Notes: a model not told the origin generated them from the letters alone. Positions 35,522 to 44,230 are shown, numbered from the stretch's first letter. The stretch is DNA of 46,382 nucleotides from Streptomyces sp. SID14478 (GCF_010548525.1 NZ_JAAGMG010000846.1:1-46382), one strand, 5' to 3'. Numbers and translations are program-made.

Positions 35522-36403
35522 TCAGGGCTGAATGGTTTCCAGGTCCTCGAGGAGGCTGGAGTGGGTCGGCTGCCACCCGAGGGCATCGCGGGTGTGGGCG
35601 CTGGATGCCGGCTGGTCCATGGCGAAGATCGGGCCGAACGGGCCGAAGTTTTCCTGCGGAACCTCCTCGACCGGCAGGCCCAGTCGCCGGCCGATGACCG
35701 TGGCGATGTCCCGCACCGCGTCGCCCTCGTCGCCGACGGCGTGCCAGGCCGTCCCCGCCGGTGCGGACTCAAGGGCCAGCCGGAACAGGACGGCTGCGTC
35801 GAGCGCGTGCACGGCCGGCCAGCGCTGGGTGCCGTCGCCCGGGTAGCCGGCCGCCCCGGTGCGGCGCGCTTGATCAGTCAACAGGCCGGCGAATCCGCCC
35901 TGGCCCTCGTTGTGGACCGTGCGCGGCATCCGGACAGCCATGCTGCGCACACCGCGCGAGGCAAGGTCCAGCAGCGCATTGACCGAACGGCCCCGGCCAC
36001 CCACCGGTCCGTCGGTCGGCAGCGGATCGGCCTCGGTGGAGGCGCGTCCCGGCACCCAGGGCGTCCCGGAGACCGTGACGATCGGGCGGTCGCTTCCGAT
36101 GAGTTCCTGCCCCAGCGTGGCGAGAGCTGCGCCCTCCTCGGCGATGGCCTGCGCGAGAGCGTCCGGACTGCTGTAGTCGCGTCCGAACGCCAGACTGATC
36201 ACGCCGTCGCACTGCCCTGCACCGGACCGCAGGACGTCGAGGTCCGCCAGGTCTCCTCGCAGCACCTTGGCACCAGCGCGCTCAAGGGCCCGCGCGGAGC
36301 CGTCCGAACGAGCCAGTGCGAGAACGGTGTGGCCGTTGCCGAGCAGTTCGGCGACGACGGCGGAGCCGATGGTGCCAGTACCGCCGGTGACGAAGACATG
36401 CAT
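35522..36403 (-). CDS. NAD(P)-binding atypical SDR reductase
   Basis: A 293-residue protein from ATG 36403, with GGGAGAG well placed upstream. The Rossmann start MHVFVTGGTGTIGSAVVAEL carries the TGGTGxIG glycine motif of extended/atypical SDRs. VLRGDLADLDVLRSGAGQCD follows the pattern of nucleotide-binding strands 2-3. The C-terminal half (GLPVEEVPQENFGPFGPIFA, RDALGWQPTHSSLLEDLE) is like epimerase-type SDRs. It may reduce a small substrate with NAD(P)H. It is divergent from the TetR gene and very likely repressed by it. Confidence 0.85.
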   Translation of the reverse strand: MHVFVTGGTGTIGSAVVAELLGNGHTVLALARSDGSARALERAGAKVLRGDLADLDVLRSGAGQCDGVISLAFGRDYSSPDALAQAIAEEGAALATLGQELIGSDRPIVTVSGTPWVPGRASTEADPLPTDGPVGGRGRSVNALLDLASRGVRSMAVRMPRTVHNEGQGGFAGLLTDQARRTGAAGYPGDGTQRWPAVHALDAAVLFRLALESAPAGTAWHAVGDEGDAVRDIATVIGRRLGLPVEEVPQENFGPFGPIFAMDQPASSAHTRDALGWQPTHSSLLEDLETIQP

Positions 36404-36418
36404 GAGCTCTCCCTGAAA

Positions 36419-36442
36419 GTGATGGGACACCTGTCCCATCAC
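36419..36442. promoter_or_regulatory. TetR operator 1
   Basis: Perfect palindrome: half-site GTGATGGGACA, two-base centre, and its exact reverse complement. It covers the predicted transcription start of the reductase gene. Confidence 0.85.
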
Positions 36443-36444
36443 TG

Positions 36445-36473
36445 ACCCTACACGGTGACGGGACAGGTGTCCC
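36445..36473 (-). promoter_or_regulatory. Promoter of the reductase gene
   Basis: On the minus strand GGGACA (36473-36468) and TAGGGT (36450-36445) are 17 bases apart. Its -35 lies within operator 2 and its start falls in operator 1. Confidence 0.5.
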
Positions 36474-36478
36474 ATCAC
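36455..36478. promoter_or_regulatory. TetR operator 2
   Basis: Near-perfect copy of operator 1: half-sites GTGACGGGACA and TGTCCCATCAC, one mismatch between arms. Its centre is 36 bases from the first. It fills the space between the -35 and -10 of the TetR gene promoter. Confidence 0.85.
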
Positions 36479-36485
36479 CTATCCT
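36456..36485 (+). promoter_or_regulatory. Promoter of the TetR gene, probably leaderless
   Basis: TGACGG (36456-36461) and TATCCT (36480-36485) with an 18-base spacer; the ATG lies six bases after the -10, so transcription would start at or next to the ATG. Confidence 0.45.
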
Positions 36486-36491
36486 GGTCGC

Positions 36492-37070
36492 ATGGCTAGA
36501 TGGCAACCGGGGGCGACCCAGCGACTCGTCGTTGCGGCCGTCGACCTGTTCACCGAGCAGGGGTACGACGCCACCACGGTGGCGCAGATCGCCGAGCGCG
36601 CCGGCGTCACCAAGAGCACCTTCTTCCGGCACTTCTCCGACAAGCGCGAGCTACTGGTCGCCGGCCAGGAGACGCTCAGCAGGCTGCTCGCCGATGGCAT
36701 TACCGAGGCCCCTGCAAGCGCCAGCCCGCTCCAGGCGGTAGCAGCCGGTCTCGAGCGCGCATCGAGCGCCATGGGACCGACGAACCGCGAACTCGGCCCC
36801 CGCCTCGCAGCAGCCGTGGCAGCCAGCACCGAACTACAAGAGCGCGACGCCCTCAAGAGCGTCGGCCTCGCGGCCGCCATGACAGCCGCGCTCATCGCCC
36901 GTGGCGTCCCCGACCCGACCGCGCACCTCGCGGGCGAGCTGGGAGTCCTCGCGTTCAAGCGGGGATACGCCCAGTGGTCTGAAAGCGATCGTGATGACAC
37001 GGAAGGGCTCGCGCCACATGCACTGGCAGCCCTGGAAGACCTGCGTGCGGCAACTGCATCGCTGGGCTGA
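36492..37070 (+). CDS. TetR-family repressor
   Basis: A 192-residue protein from ATG 36492. The HTH is textbook: RLVVAAVDLFTEQGYDATTV, then AQIAERAGVTKSTFFRHFSD and KRELL. The C-terminal ligand domain is helical and Ala-rich (LERASSAMGPTNRELGPRLA). With the twin operators between it and the divergent reductase gene, it should repress both genes and be released by a ligand related to the substrate of the reductase. Confidence 0.9.
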   Translation: MARWQPGATQRLVVAAVDLFTEQGYDATTVAQIAERAGVTKSTFFRHFSDKRELLVAGQETLSRLLADGITEAPASASPLQAVAAGLERASSAMGPTNRELGPRLAAAVAASTELQERDALKSVGLAAAMTAALIARGVPDPTAHLAGELGVLAFKRGYAQWSESDRDDTEGLAPHALAALEDLRAATASLG

Positions 37071-37201
37071 TCCATGCCACTCGGCTGTCGGCGCCACGGG
37101 CACTGTGGCGCCCGTCGGCTGCCTCCGAGACGCCCTGCTCTTCCTGGCAGACCTCCAAGCCAATCGCTGACAGATGACCTACTGCGCAGACAGTCACCCA
37201 G

Positions 37202-37273
37202 GACCAGCGTGAGCACCCCGAGAGCCGGTCACGCCAGCCCTCTGACCTGTGATTTCAAGTTGGCGGAGGCTCA
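37202..37273 (-). repeat. 72-bp inverted repeat, right copy
   Basis: Inverted partner of 34082-34153, ending in GGCTCA on the plus strand. The two copies bound a 3192-bp unit with the split coiled-coil gene, the truncated transposase, the reductase and the TetR gene. No matching target duplication was found at the outer borders. Confidence 0.9.
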
Positions 37274-37355
37274 GTGGTGGACATCCCCAGTGGTGGGCAT
37301 CCTCGAATAGCGCACCCCCGGCCACGCGCCGGCTACGCCGGATGCGGGGATGACG

Positions 37356-37858
37356 ATGCAGATGACCGCCGCGACCGTCGAGCACGGCCAGTCTGTCCTG
37401 CCCACCCTCATCGCCGAACTCGGCTCCGAACTCCTCGACATCCTCGCCTCCCACGTCCTGGCCCGCGGCTTCTCCCCCCCCCCGTCGGGCGGATACGTCA
37501 AGCCCCCGCCCATGCAAGCGGCTGGCAAGCCACGTACACGACACCCGACAGCAGCGGCGTCGCGGAGCTGACGGTGGCCGAGCCGGACGGGACGCTCTTC
37601 TATACCGGCACCATCAACCCACCCGCCCCACAGGGCAAGCCAGTTCAGATGTCACCCGATCGTGCGGCAGACCCGCCCGGGGGCAGGCGGTGCTGGCTAT
37701 GGCATCGGAGCGTCGTCGCCAGGCGTGCTCGCTTTCATGGCGTACCTGCCATGAGTGGGGCCGGTCAGGAAGGGACGGGGACAAGACGGGAACAGGCGCG
37801 TCAGCAGAGCGCGGTCCACCGCGGCACGACGGACACGAGTCCCGAACCGTCTCCATAA
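37356..37858 (+). pseudogene. Unrecognised gene broken at a run of ten C
   Basis: The first frame from ATG 37356 (GCGGGG upstream) reads VEHGQSVLPTLIAELGSELL and DILASHVLARGFS up to the C-run at 37474-37483. Removing one C joins it to the frame reading ASGWQATYTTPDSSGVAELT, VAEPDGTLFYTGTINPP and APQGKPVQMSPDRA, which has typical codon use. The joined product would be about 165 residues with no recognised family. The change may be slippage in the cell or a homopolymer sequencing error. Confidence 0.45.
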
Positions 37859-37950
37859 CCCCAGCCTCCCCCACCTTCGAGACGGGGGAAGGGAGTTGGG
37901 CCGGTATTTGTTCGCTCGGGCTTCTTTTGTGCGGGATGATGCGGTGATGT

Positions 37951-39354
37951 ATGGAGGAACTGTTGATCGTCTTTGATACCAACGTCGTGAATCGCCTCTC
38001 CCCCTCGAGTCCGCGGGCGGACTTGATCCACGCTCTGCGGAGCTCTGGCCACCACCGGGTCGGGGTTCCTCAGATGGTGCTGGAGGAGATGGTCGCCCAT
38101 CAGGCGAAGCGCTACTACAAGGCGCACCTCGCAGCCGCGGAGGCGCTCGGCGCGCTCGAGGCGGAGACTCCGTGGACGCCGGAGTCAGTGCTGGCGGATT
38201 TCGACCTGGAGCGTTGCCAGGAGCACTGGCGTGCCGCGTACGCGGACATCTTCGAGGTCATCGCGACGAGCGGTGAGGCCGCCTTCAAGGGGCTGGCCCG
38301 GGAGGCCATGGCGCTGCCTCCGGCCAAGGACAGTAAGCCGGTGACCGGCGGCAGGGATGCGGCGATCTGGTTCTCCGTGCTGGAGTTCATGGATGAGAAT
38401 CCCGACGAGGGAGTCTTCTTCGTGACCGGCAACCACCGCGACTTTGGTGACGGGAGTGCGTTCGCGTACCCCATGAACGAGGACCTGGAAGGCAAGGAAG
38501 ACCGGTTCACGTTGCTCCCCGACTTCGACTCAGTGGTGCAGCGCTTCACTAAGGCGGTCCCGGGCGAGGACGCGGCGGCGGCCGCCGCCGAACTGCTGTC
38601 GAGCGATCCCTATCTGGGTGAGATCAGTACGGCTGCGTTCGAGCTCGAGGCGCCTGCAAGCTTCGTCGGCATCGGTCCGAGCGGCGAACCGGTGACATGG
38701 TCGTCGTGGGCGCTGCTGCCCAACGTCGAGCTCCTGAGCGTCGCCAACGTGACCGGGCACGAGATCGAGGGCGACACCTGGTACACCGCGGAGGCACAGT
38801 GGCTGCTGTCCGGGGTAGTCCATAGCGCGGCTGATGCTGAATCGTGCGCAGCGAGTGTGTGGCAAATCAAGGTGCTCCTCACCACGGGGACCGACCGCGA
38901 CGGTTCAGCGCCCACGCTCCTGGCCGCACAGGACCCGGCGCTGCCGCGGGCGGAAGACGAGGAACGCTGTATCGCCGTCGTACGCAGAGTTCGAGAGTCT
39001 GTGCGCCGTCTGGGTGGGCAGGCACAGCAGCTGGTCCTGCCCGACGTTACGAGATCCTTGCGGCCGCTGCTGACATCGCTCGAGAGCTCCGTCACTCGTC
39101 AACTTGCCGATTCCTTGCCCAAGTTCACTTTGCCTCCGTCCCTCACACGAATCCCGCACCCGTACTCCGGCGCTCAGATCGCCAAGATCCTGGCCAATTC
39201 CCACCCCGCTTACGACACGTCCTGGATTACGAAGGCCGCACTGCGATCGCTCGCGCCCACAACCGGGCCAACCGCTCGCCTGAAGCAGACGGACGACGTC
39301 GCCGAGAACCACGAGTCCGACGAGCAGGACGAACACGGCGGCGAGGCCGAGTAA
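37951..39354 (+). CDS. PIN-domain protein (DUF4935-like)
   Basis: A 467-residue protein. ATG 37951 is used, but GGAGGA inside codons 1-3 could serve a TTG start at 37963, just before the PIN strand. The PIN core has LIVFDTNVVNRL (first Asp), VPQMVLEEMVAHQAKRYY (Glu), GGRDAAIWFSVLEFM (Asp) and FFVTGNHRDFGDG (last Asp), so all four metal ligands are present. The C-terminal 250 residues are a separate, mostly beta and helical domain, ending in an acidic tail. Proteins of this build are predicted RNases and turn up in defence regions. It stands alone with no antitoxin next to it. Confidence 0.75.
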   Translation: MEELLIVFDTNVVNRLSPSSPRADLIHALRSSGHHRVGVPQMVLEEMVAHQAKRYYKAHLAAAEALGALEAETPWTPESVLADFDLERCQEHWRAAYADIFEVIATSGEAAFKGLAREAMALPPAKDSKPVTGGRDAAIWFSVLEFMDENPDEGVFFVTGNHRDFGDGSAFAYPMNEDLEGKEDRFTLLPDFDSVVQRFTKAVPGEDAAAAAAELLSSDPYLGEISTAAFELEAPASFVGIGPSGEPVTWSSWALLPNVELLSVANVTGHEIEGDTWYTAEAQWLLSGVVHSAADAESCAASVWQIKVLLTTGTDRDGSAPTLLAAQDPALPRAEDEERCIAVVRRVRESVRRLGGQAQQLVLPDVTRSLRPLLTSLESSVTRQLADSLPKFTLPPSLTRIPHPYSGAQIAKILANSHPAYDTSWITKAALRSLAPTTGPTARLKQTDDVAENHESDEQDEHGGEAE

Positions 39355-39609
39355 ACCGCGGCGAACCCCCCGAACGTCTCCCCTTGCGGAGTTCGCTTCG
39401 GTCAGCGGACGACGGATGTGTGACATCACGCTTGGGTTCTGCGCGGACAGCAAGCGGGTCACCAACCGCGCTACGCGGCGAAGCCGACGTTCACGACGTA
39501 CCCGGTACCGCGCGCCCGTCGGCGGGCCCCTGGCCCGCTCGCGCCGCCGCGGTGACCACACTGGTCCGGCCGGGAGCGGCGCAGAGGAGATGGCCAGTGC
39601 GATCCTCGG

Positions 39610-39987
39610 TCACAAGCGCCAGGTCCGGATCCGGTCGGCCGCCGTGAAGACGTCTGCCTTGCCGGAGATCAGCTCGCTGGCAAGGTCGACCAGTTCGCCG
39701 TACGGCGCGTTCAGGCCCTCGCCGCTGGCGTGCATGTAGGCGACCGTCACCGCGCAGGCGAACCGGACGTTAAGCGCGGGCAGCGGCTTGAGCAACAAGA
39801 ACGTGTGCAGCAGTGCGGCGGCGCGCCAGGAGACGTCGGAATCGGTGCCGGCCCGTGGCGGATCGACACGGTGCCGGGCCACGCCTGCCATCAGCGCCGA
39901 GTAGTCACTGACGTACGGGCTGTCCGGCAGGGCGACCTCCTGCTGCTGCAGGAGCCATCGCATGTCGATATGGAGGACGGGCGGCAT
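39610..39987 (-). CDS. Fic/Doc-like toxin component
   Basis: A 125-residue protein from ATG 39987, three bases past the antitoxin stop. It has the Streptomyces pattern LHIDMRWLLQQQEVALPDSP, WRAAALLHTFLLLKPLPALN and YMHASGEGLNAPYGELVDLA. It aligns with Doc-type toxins in order, but the Fic motif HxFxxGN(K/R)R is replaced by HTFLLLKPLPALNVR. AMP- or phosphate-transfer is therefore uncertain; this deviation is shared by the actinobacterial subgroup as I recall it. Confidence 0.75.
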   Translation of the reverse strand: MPPVLHIDMRWLLQQQEVALPDSPYVSDYSALMAGVARHRVDPPRAGTDSDVSWRAAALLHTFLLLKPLPALNVRFACAVTVAYMHASGEGLNAPYGELVDLASELISGKADVFTAADRIRTWRL

Positions 39988-39990
39988 CGC

Positions 39991-40242
39991 TCAGGCGGCC
40001 CGTCCCGCCGAGCCGGCGGTGGGACCGTCGTCCAGTCCGGCAGCCGCGATGGCCTCCGCGAGAGCCGGGTCGCGGAAGGTGCGCGCGAAGATCTCGGACC
40101 CTTCCTTCAGCGCCCGGTGCCGGGCAATGTGGTCGGCGGTCGAGGCGCGCACCAGAGCCTTGAGAGTGACCCCCTGCTCCCGCGCCAGTTCACGGAGCTC
40201 CACGAGCTCCTCGTCGGTGTACTCCACATTCAAAGCAGGCAT
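39991..40242 (-). CDS. Antitoxin of the Fic/Doc-like pair
   Basis: An 83-residue protein from ATG 40242. MPALNVEYTDEELVELRELA is a ribbon-helix-helix-like start, and EGSEIFARTFRDPALAEAIA resembles the Phd-type tail that covers the toxin. There is no ribosome site, but a good promoter lies six bases upstream, so the mRNA is probably leaderless. It heads the two-gene operon and probably represses it. Confidence 0.75.
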   Translation of the reverse strand: MPALNVEYTDEELVELRELAREQGVTLKALVRASTADHIARHRALKEGSEIFARTFRDPALAEAIAAAGLDDGPTAGSAGRAA

Positions 40243-40248
40243 GCACAA

Positions 40249-40277
40249 AGCCTAGCGTTGAGGTACCCAGAGAACAA
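40249..40277 (-). promoter_or_regulatory. Promoter of the antitoxin-toxin operon
   Basis: On the minus strand TTGTTC (40277-40272) and TAGGCT (40254-40249) have a 17-base spacer. The -10 is six bases from the ATG, giving a predicted start at the A of ATG. Confidence 0.6.
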
Positions 40278-40917
40278 TATCCGCAGCTCATTGCACCCTG
40301 CCCGGGGTACCTGTCGGTTTTCAATGGGCTGGGATAGCCCGGCCCATCCTGCTGTTCGGATCACTCCTCGCGCAGCCGTTCCACGATCTGCTCGTACTGA
40401 CCGACGCTGACGTTGCCGACCATCTCCGAACTCGTCACCGTACCCACCCTTTTACAGGCCGGAGCACGGCCCCGTGGCCGTGAAACAAGGACTCCGGCCC
40501 GCCCGGCACCGGCAGAATCCGCCCACCAGTCGCCGCCGGAGAGGCGCACTGCTCCCGAATATGGGGCGCCCGGAAGCTCTCCGCAAAGCCCTCTGCCACA
40601 CCACTGCGAGCGGTGGTCCCCGTGCGTACCCGAGTCCTCCAACGTGGCAGGTGCACGAGATCTACGGATGTTCAAAGATGGGTTCTGATGGGCGAACGCC
40701 ATGCGGTACACGCTTCTCAGATCTGTTGCCACGCGATTGCTTCCTCGTTGTGGGACAAAAGCTGCGCGGCCGGCCGCGGAGCCTCCTGGAGTTCACCTGG
40801 TGGGCACAGTTGTCTTCTTTTGAAGGAACTTGCGCACGTCGGCGGCCGCCGTGGCCTGCTGTGTCGTTACCTCTGGACGTAGTAAAGGCTCAGACCGGTC
40901 CGAGGGAAGAAGTGTGC
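40278..40917. other. 640 bases without a convincing gene
   Basis: On the minus strand the end of a frame reads MVGNVSVGQYEQIVERLREE and stops at 40361, which looks protein-like but has no start or homolog I recognise; it may be the end of a decayed gene. The last 20 bases hold GAGGGAAG, the ribosome site of the next gene. Confidence 0.4.
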
Positions 40918-42174
40918 ATGCACGAGCGGCGGGACGTGGCCGTGGTGACTCCGTGGTACCCCAGCCGGGAGCGCCCCTTTCGCGGAGCGTTTGTCCAGGC
41001 GATGGTGGAAGCGACCGCCCCGGCCTGTGCGCAGCTCACCGTCTACCACGGTGAGCCTTGGCACCTCTCCGGTGCGCTGGCCGATCACGAGTCCGTACGG
41101 GCCGCTCACGTGAAGCTGTTGCCCCATGCTTCTCAGCCTCTGCCGACCGTGGGCGGGGCGGTGCTGCGCTGCCTGCCGGTGCTGGTGGACCGGGTGCCCA
41201 AGACGTCTGTGCTGTTGTGGGCCGGTCTTGCGCGTAGGCATGGCGACGCGTTGCGGGCCGCACTGGGCGGGCAGCCGTTTACCGAGCCGGTGGTCCATGC
41301 CCATGTCGGGTTGCGGGGCGGCTGGGCGGCCCTGCAGAGCTGCGGGCCAGCCACGCGCCTGTATGTCACCGAGCATGCGTCCTTCGTCGCGGATGTCCTG
41401 GCGGAGCCTTCGGCCCGGGCCATGTATGACGCAGTGCTGCACCGGTGCAGCCGCTTCTTCACGGTCGGCGAACAGATCCGCCGGACGCTGCTGGACGTCT
41501 TCCCTCACCACACGGACAAGATCGACACGATCCCCAACCCAATCTCCTTCGCCGCGCAGCGCATGCAGCCGGTGCGCACTTTGCGGCGGTGGCTGTATGT
41601 CGGCGGGCTCAAGGAGAGCAAGGGGGTCGGCCCGCTGCTGGAAGCCTTCGCCCGGTGCCGCGCCTCGGACCCGAATCTGAGGCTCACGCTGGCCGGGGAC
41701 GGCGCGCTGGCCAGACCGTTGCGTGCGCGGGCTGGCGAACTCGGGCTGAGCGACGCGGTGCGCTTTGCGGGTGCGGTGCCGCCCGATCAGGCACTGCAGT
41801 TGATGCGCGAGCACGACCTGCTGGTACACCCCAGCCAGGGCGAGACCTTCGGCATGACGGTCGTCGAGGCCATCGCGGCGGGGCTGCCGGTACTGGCCAC
41901 CCGCACCGAAGGCACCCGGACCGTCTTGACCGGGATCGAGAACGCCGCCGGCGTCCTGATCGACACGGACGCCGATGCCACGTCCATCGCGGACGGCTAC
42001 CGGAAACTGTGTGCACGTTTCCCGCACGACCTCGGCCTGCCCCATGCCCGCCTCGTGCTGGCCTCCCGCTACGACTATCAAGCCGTCGCCAGAGCCCATC
42101 ACCATCACTGGTTCCCGCCTGACGGGCCCGGCCACCCGCCCGCACCGGACCGCGCCCTGGGAGGTGTGAGGTGA
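40918..42174 (+). CDS. GT4-family glycosyltransferase
   Basis: A 418-residue protein from ATG 40918 with GAGGGAAG upstream. The N-terminal domain starts VAVVTPWYPSRERPFRGAFV. The C-terminal GT-B domain has LYVGGLKESKGVGPLLEAFA, LTLAGDGALARPLRARAGEL, VRFAGAVPPDQALQLMREHD and the donor-site motif HPSQGETFGMTVVEAIAAGL with the EX7E glutamates. It should transfer a sugar from a nucleotide donor to a lipid-linked or polymer acceptor in the cytoplasm. The stop overlaps the next start. Confidence 0.92.
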   Translation: MHERRDVAVVTPWYPSRERPFRGAFVQAMVEATAPACAQLTVYHGEPWHLSGALADHESVRAAHVKLLPHASQPLPTVGGAVLRCLPVLVDRVPKTSVLLWAGLARRHGDALRAALGGQPFTEPVVHAHVGLRGGWAALQSCGPATRLYVTEHASFVADVLAEPSARAMYDAVLHRCSRFFTVGEQIRRTLLDVFPHHTDKIDTIPNPISFAAQRMQPVRTLRRWLYVGGLKESKGVGPLLEAFARCRASDPNLRLTLAGDGALARPLRARAGELGLSDAVRFAGAVPPDQALQLMREHDLLVHPSQGETFGMTVVEAIAAGLPVLATRTEGTRTVLTGIENAAGVLIDTDADATSIADGYRKLCARFPHDLGLPHARLVLASRYDYQAVARAHHHHWFPPDGPGHPPAPDRALGGVR

Positions 42175-42674
42175 ACGTTCTCTTCCTCGCCCTGGACGCC
42201 AGCCGTGCCCGCACCACCTGCGCCGAAGCCGCCCAGGTGGTTCGGGACGGCGGCCGGGCCGTCGTCCTGATCGAGCAGGCAACCCGTTGGGCCGACCATC
42301 TCATCACTCCGGGCGTGCAGCGCATCGAAACAGACGTCCTCGAGATGCGGCACTGGGTGCGCAGGTGGGAGTGGCAGCTCCTGTTCGGCCTCCCCCGAGC
42401 CCTGGCCCGCGCCATCGGCCGCGGCCCTTTGCGGCCGCTCCTGCACGCCACCGAGACAGCCTACGAAGGGGTCCTGGCAGGCCCGCTGCACCGGCGCGTG
42501 TTCCTCCCCGTGTACCGAAGGGCGTGGGGAAGTGGAAATCCGGAGATGATCCGTCACTTCGTGCGGCGTGATGGACCCTTCGACCTGATCGTCGTCTGTG
42601 ACCCCACGTCCCTGCCCGTGGCCGCGTCCCTGGCCGAGGACGGCGCACCCGCTGTCGCCTTCCGCCTGAACTGA
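42171..42674 (+). CDS. Probable truncated glycosyltransferase, N-terminal Rossmann domain
   Basis: A 167-residue protein from GTG 42171, overlapping the previous stop. MNVLFLALDASRARTTCAEA and VVRDGGRAVVLIEQATRW are strands and helices of a GT-B N-terminal domain, and FDLIVVCDPTSLPVAASLAE is the typical mid-domain strand. It then ends abruptly in AFRLN. The usual C-terminal donor domain is absent. It is either a small accessory protein or a gene cut by a deletion. Confidence 0.6.
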   Translation: MNVLFLALDASRARTTCAEAAQVVRDGGRAVVLIEQATRWADHLITPGVQRIETDVLEMRHWVRRWEWQLLFGLPRALARAIGRGPLRPLLHATETAYEGVLAGPLHRRVFLPVYRRAWGSGNPEMIRHFVRRDGPFDLIVVCDPTSLPVAASLAEDGAPAVAFRLN

Positions 42675-42782
42675 AACCATATGCGGCCCGCGCGGCGGAA
42701 ACGGACGCCCACACGAGGGGCACTGCGCGGCTAGCCGCGCGTCACCGTCGCCTTTACCCGAGCACCATCCAAAATCATTCAA

Positions 42783-43826
42783 ATGACAAAAAGGGTTCGC
42801 GAGGGCAGCCGTACGCGGGTGCGCGGGTGGGGCAGCATCCTCGTGCTCGGCGTGGCACTGACCTCCTGTGCCGTTACGGGCACACGGGAACCAGCACCAC
42901 ACCGCTCATCCGTTGAGGCCCTGGCGCTGGATCACGCCACGTCGGGGTTCCGCCCCGCTCTCCTTCCGGCCGGCCAAGGGCCCTGGCAGCAGGCCCGGCC
43001 CGCGTCCCCGCGCGTGAGGGCCCTCTCTCTAGACCACAGCGGTGTGCGCATCTTCACCCAGGCAGGCAAGAGCTGGGACCATCCCGTCGCCCAGAGCTCC
43101 TACGCTCTCGACCTCCTCGCGGAGTTCGACCGCAGCGGCCGCACCGAGTCGATACGGCTGGCCACCGTCCAGGCCGACCGTCTGCTCGCGCTGCGGATCC
43201 AGACCCGGGGTGCCTGGTTCTTCCCATACCCGTTCGACTTCCCCTCCCCCGCCCACCACCTGAACCTGCATGGCCCCTGGTACTCGGCGATGGCCCAGGG
43301 CCAAGCGTTGAGCCTGTTCACGCACCTCGCACAGAACAAGGCTCTGCCGACGCAGCAGCGCGCCCGCTACCGGCAGGCCGCGGACCGCACGTTCCAGTCC
43401 CTCCTACTCAGACCGGACCGCACCCAGCCCTGGGTCACCCACCTCGACCAGGACGGCTTCCTCTGGCTCGAGGAGTACCCCAAAGACCCTCCCGAGCAGT
43501 CCGACCGCACCTTCAACGGGCACATCTTCGCCACCTACGGCGTGTGGGACTACTACCAGCTGACCCGCTCCCCCTACGCTGCACGCCTCTTCGACGCCGC
43601 GACCACCACGGTCGCGCACTACGCGCCGCTCCTCCGCCGTGCCGGAGGCATCTCCAACTACTGCGTCGCACACGGGCATCCCAACGCCAAGTACCACCAG
43701 ATTCACATCACCCAGCTCCACAACCTGGCCCTCATCAGCGGCGACCAGCGCTTCGAGCGCTTGTCTGCACAGTTCCGCGACGACCACGACGCAGGCATCA
43801 CAGGCGCAGAGGCGAGCAGCCGCTGA
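42783..43826 (+). CDS. Secreted lipoprotein of the D-glucuronyl C5-epimerase family
   Basis: A 347-residue protein from ATG 42783. The signal peptide has a twin-Arg-like basic start, VRGWGSILVLGVALTSC, with lipobox cysteine 29. The enzyme core shows the family signatures: YALDLLAEFDRSGRTESI, GAWFFPYPFDFPSPAHHLNL, HGPWYSAMAQGQALSLFTHL near 165, FLWLEEYPKDPPEQSDRTFN near 228 and GHIFATYGVWDYYQLT. These match the C5-epimerase of heparosan and related polymers. It would flip D-glucuronate to L-iduronate in a polysaccharide outside the cell. It is close to full length for the bacterial form. Confidence 0.82.
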   Translation: MTKRVREGSRTRVRGWGSILVLGVALTSCAVTGTREPAPHRSSVEALALDHATSGFRPALLPAGQGPWQQARPASPRVRALSLDHSGVRIFTQAGKSWDHPVAQSSYALDLLAEFDRSGRTESIRLATVQADRLLALRIQTRGAWFFPYPFDFPSPAHHLNLHGPWYSAMAQGQALSLFTHLAQNKALPTQQRARYRQAADRTFQSLLLRPDRTQPWVTHLDQDGFLWLEEYPKDPPEQSDRTFNGHIFATYGVWDYYQLTRSPYAARLFDAATTTVAHYAPLLRRAGGISNYCVAHGHPNAKYHQIHITQLHNLALISGDQRFERLSAQFRDDHDAGITGAEASSR

Positions 43827-44230
43827 TCGGCAGGGCGCCCCTGAGCAGCAGCCGTCCACGTGCTCCTGGCGTCAGAGGCCGCCGATCCTGTCCAGCTGCC
43901 AGGCCCGCTGGTTCCGTTCGCCCAGCCGTTGCACCACGCGGACCGCGGCCAGGCCGTCACTGTAAGGGGCCCATCCGGCGTGTGGGGAACGGGACGTGTC
44001 ACGACGTCAGCCCAGCCGACCGGCCAGAGCGCCGCAGGGTCGGGCACCAGCTGACTCCAGCCCTCCGGCTGACGTCTCAGGCCACTCCGTCTCAGGGCGC
44101 AGGGTCGTACAAGCACGCCTCAGGAGAGACGCCTCCTTCTACAGTCCTCCGAGTCCGTCCCCCACCCCCGCTGAGCCAAGCACGGCGGCGACCAGGCCGC
44201 GGACGGGGAGCGGACGACCCACGGACACCG
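43827..44230. other. Decayed region between the epimerase gene and the WecB remnant
   Basis: On the minus strand near 43880-43985 a frame reads APYSDGLAAVRVVQRLGERN and ends at a TGA, similar to the end of WecB-type epimerases. The rest is not recognisable. It could be the 3' end of the same decayed gene after an internal deletion. Confidence 0.35.
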
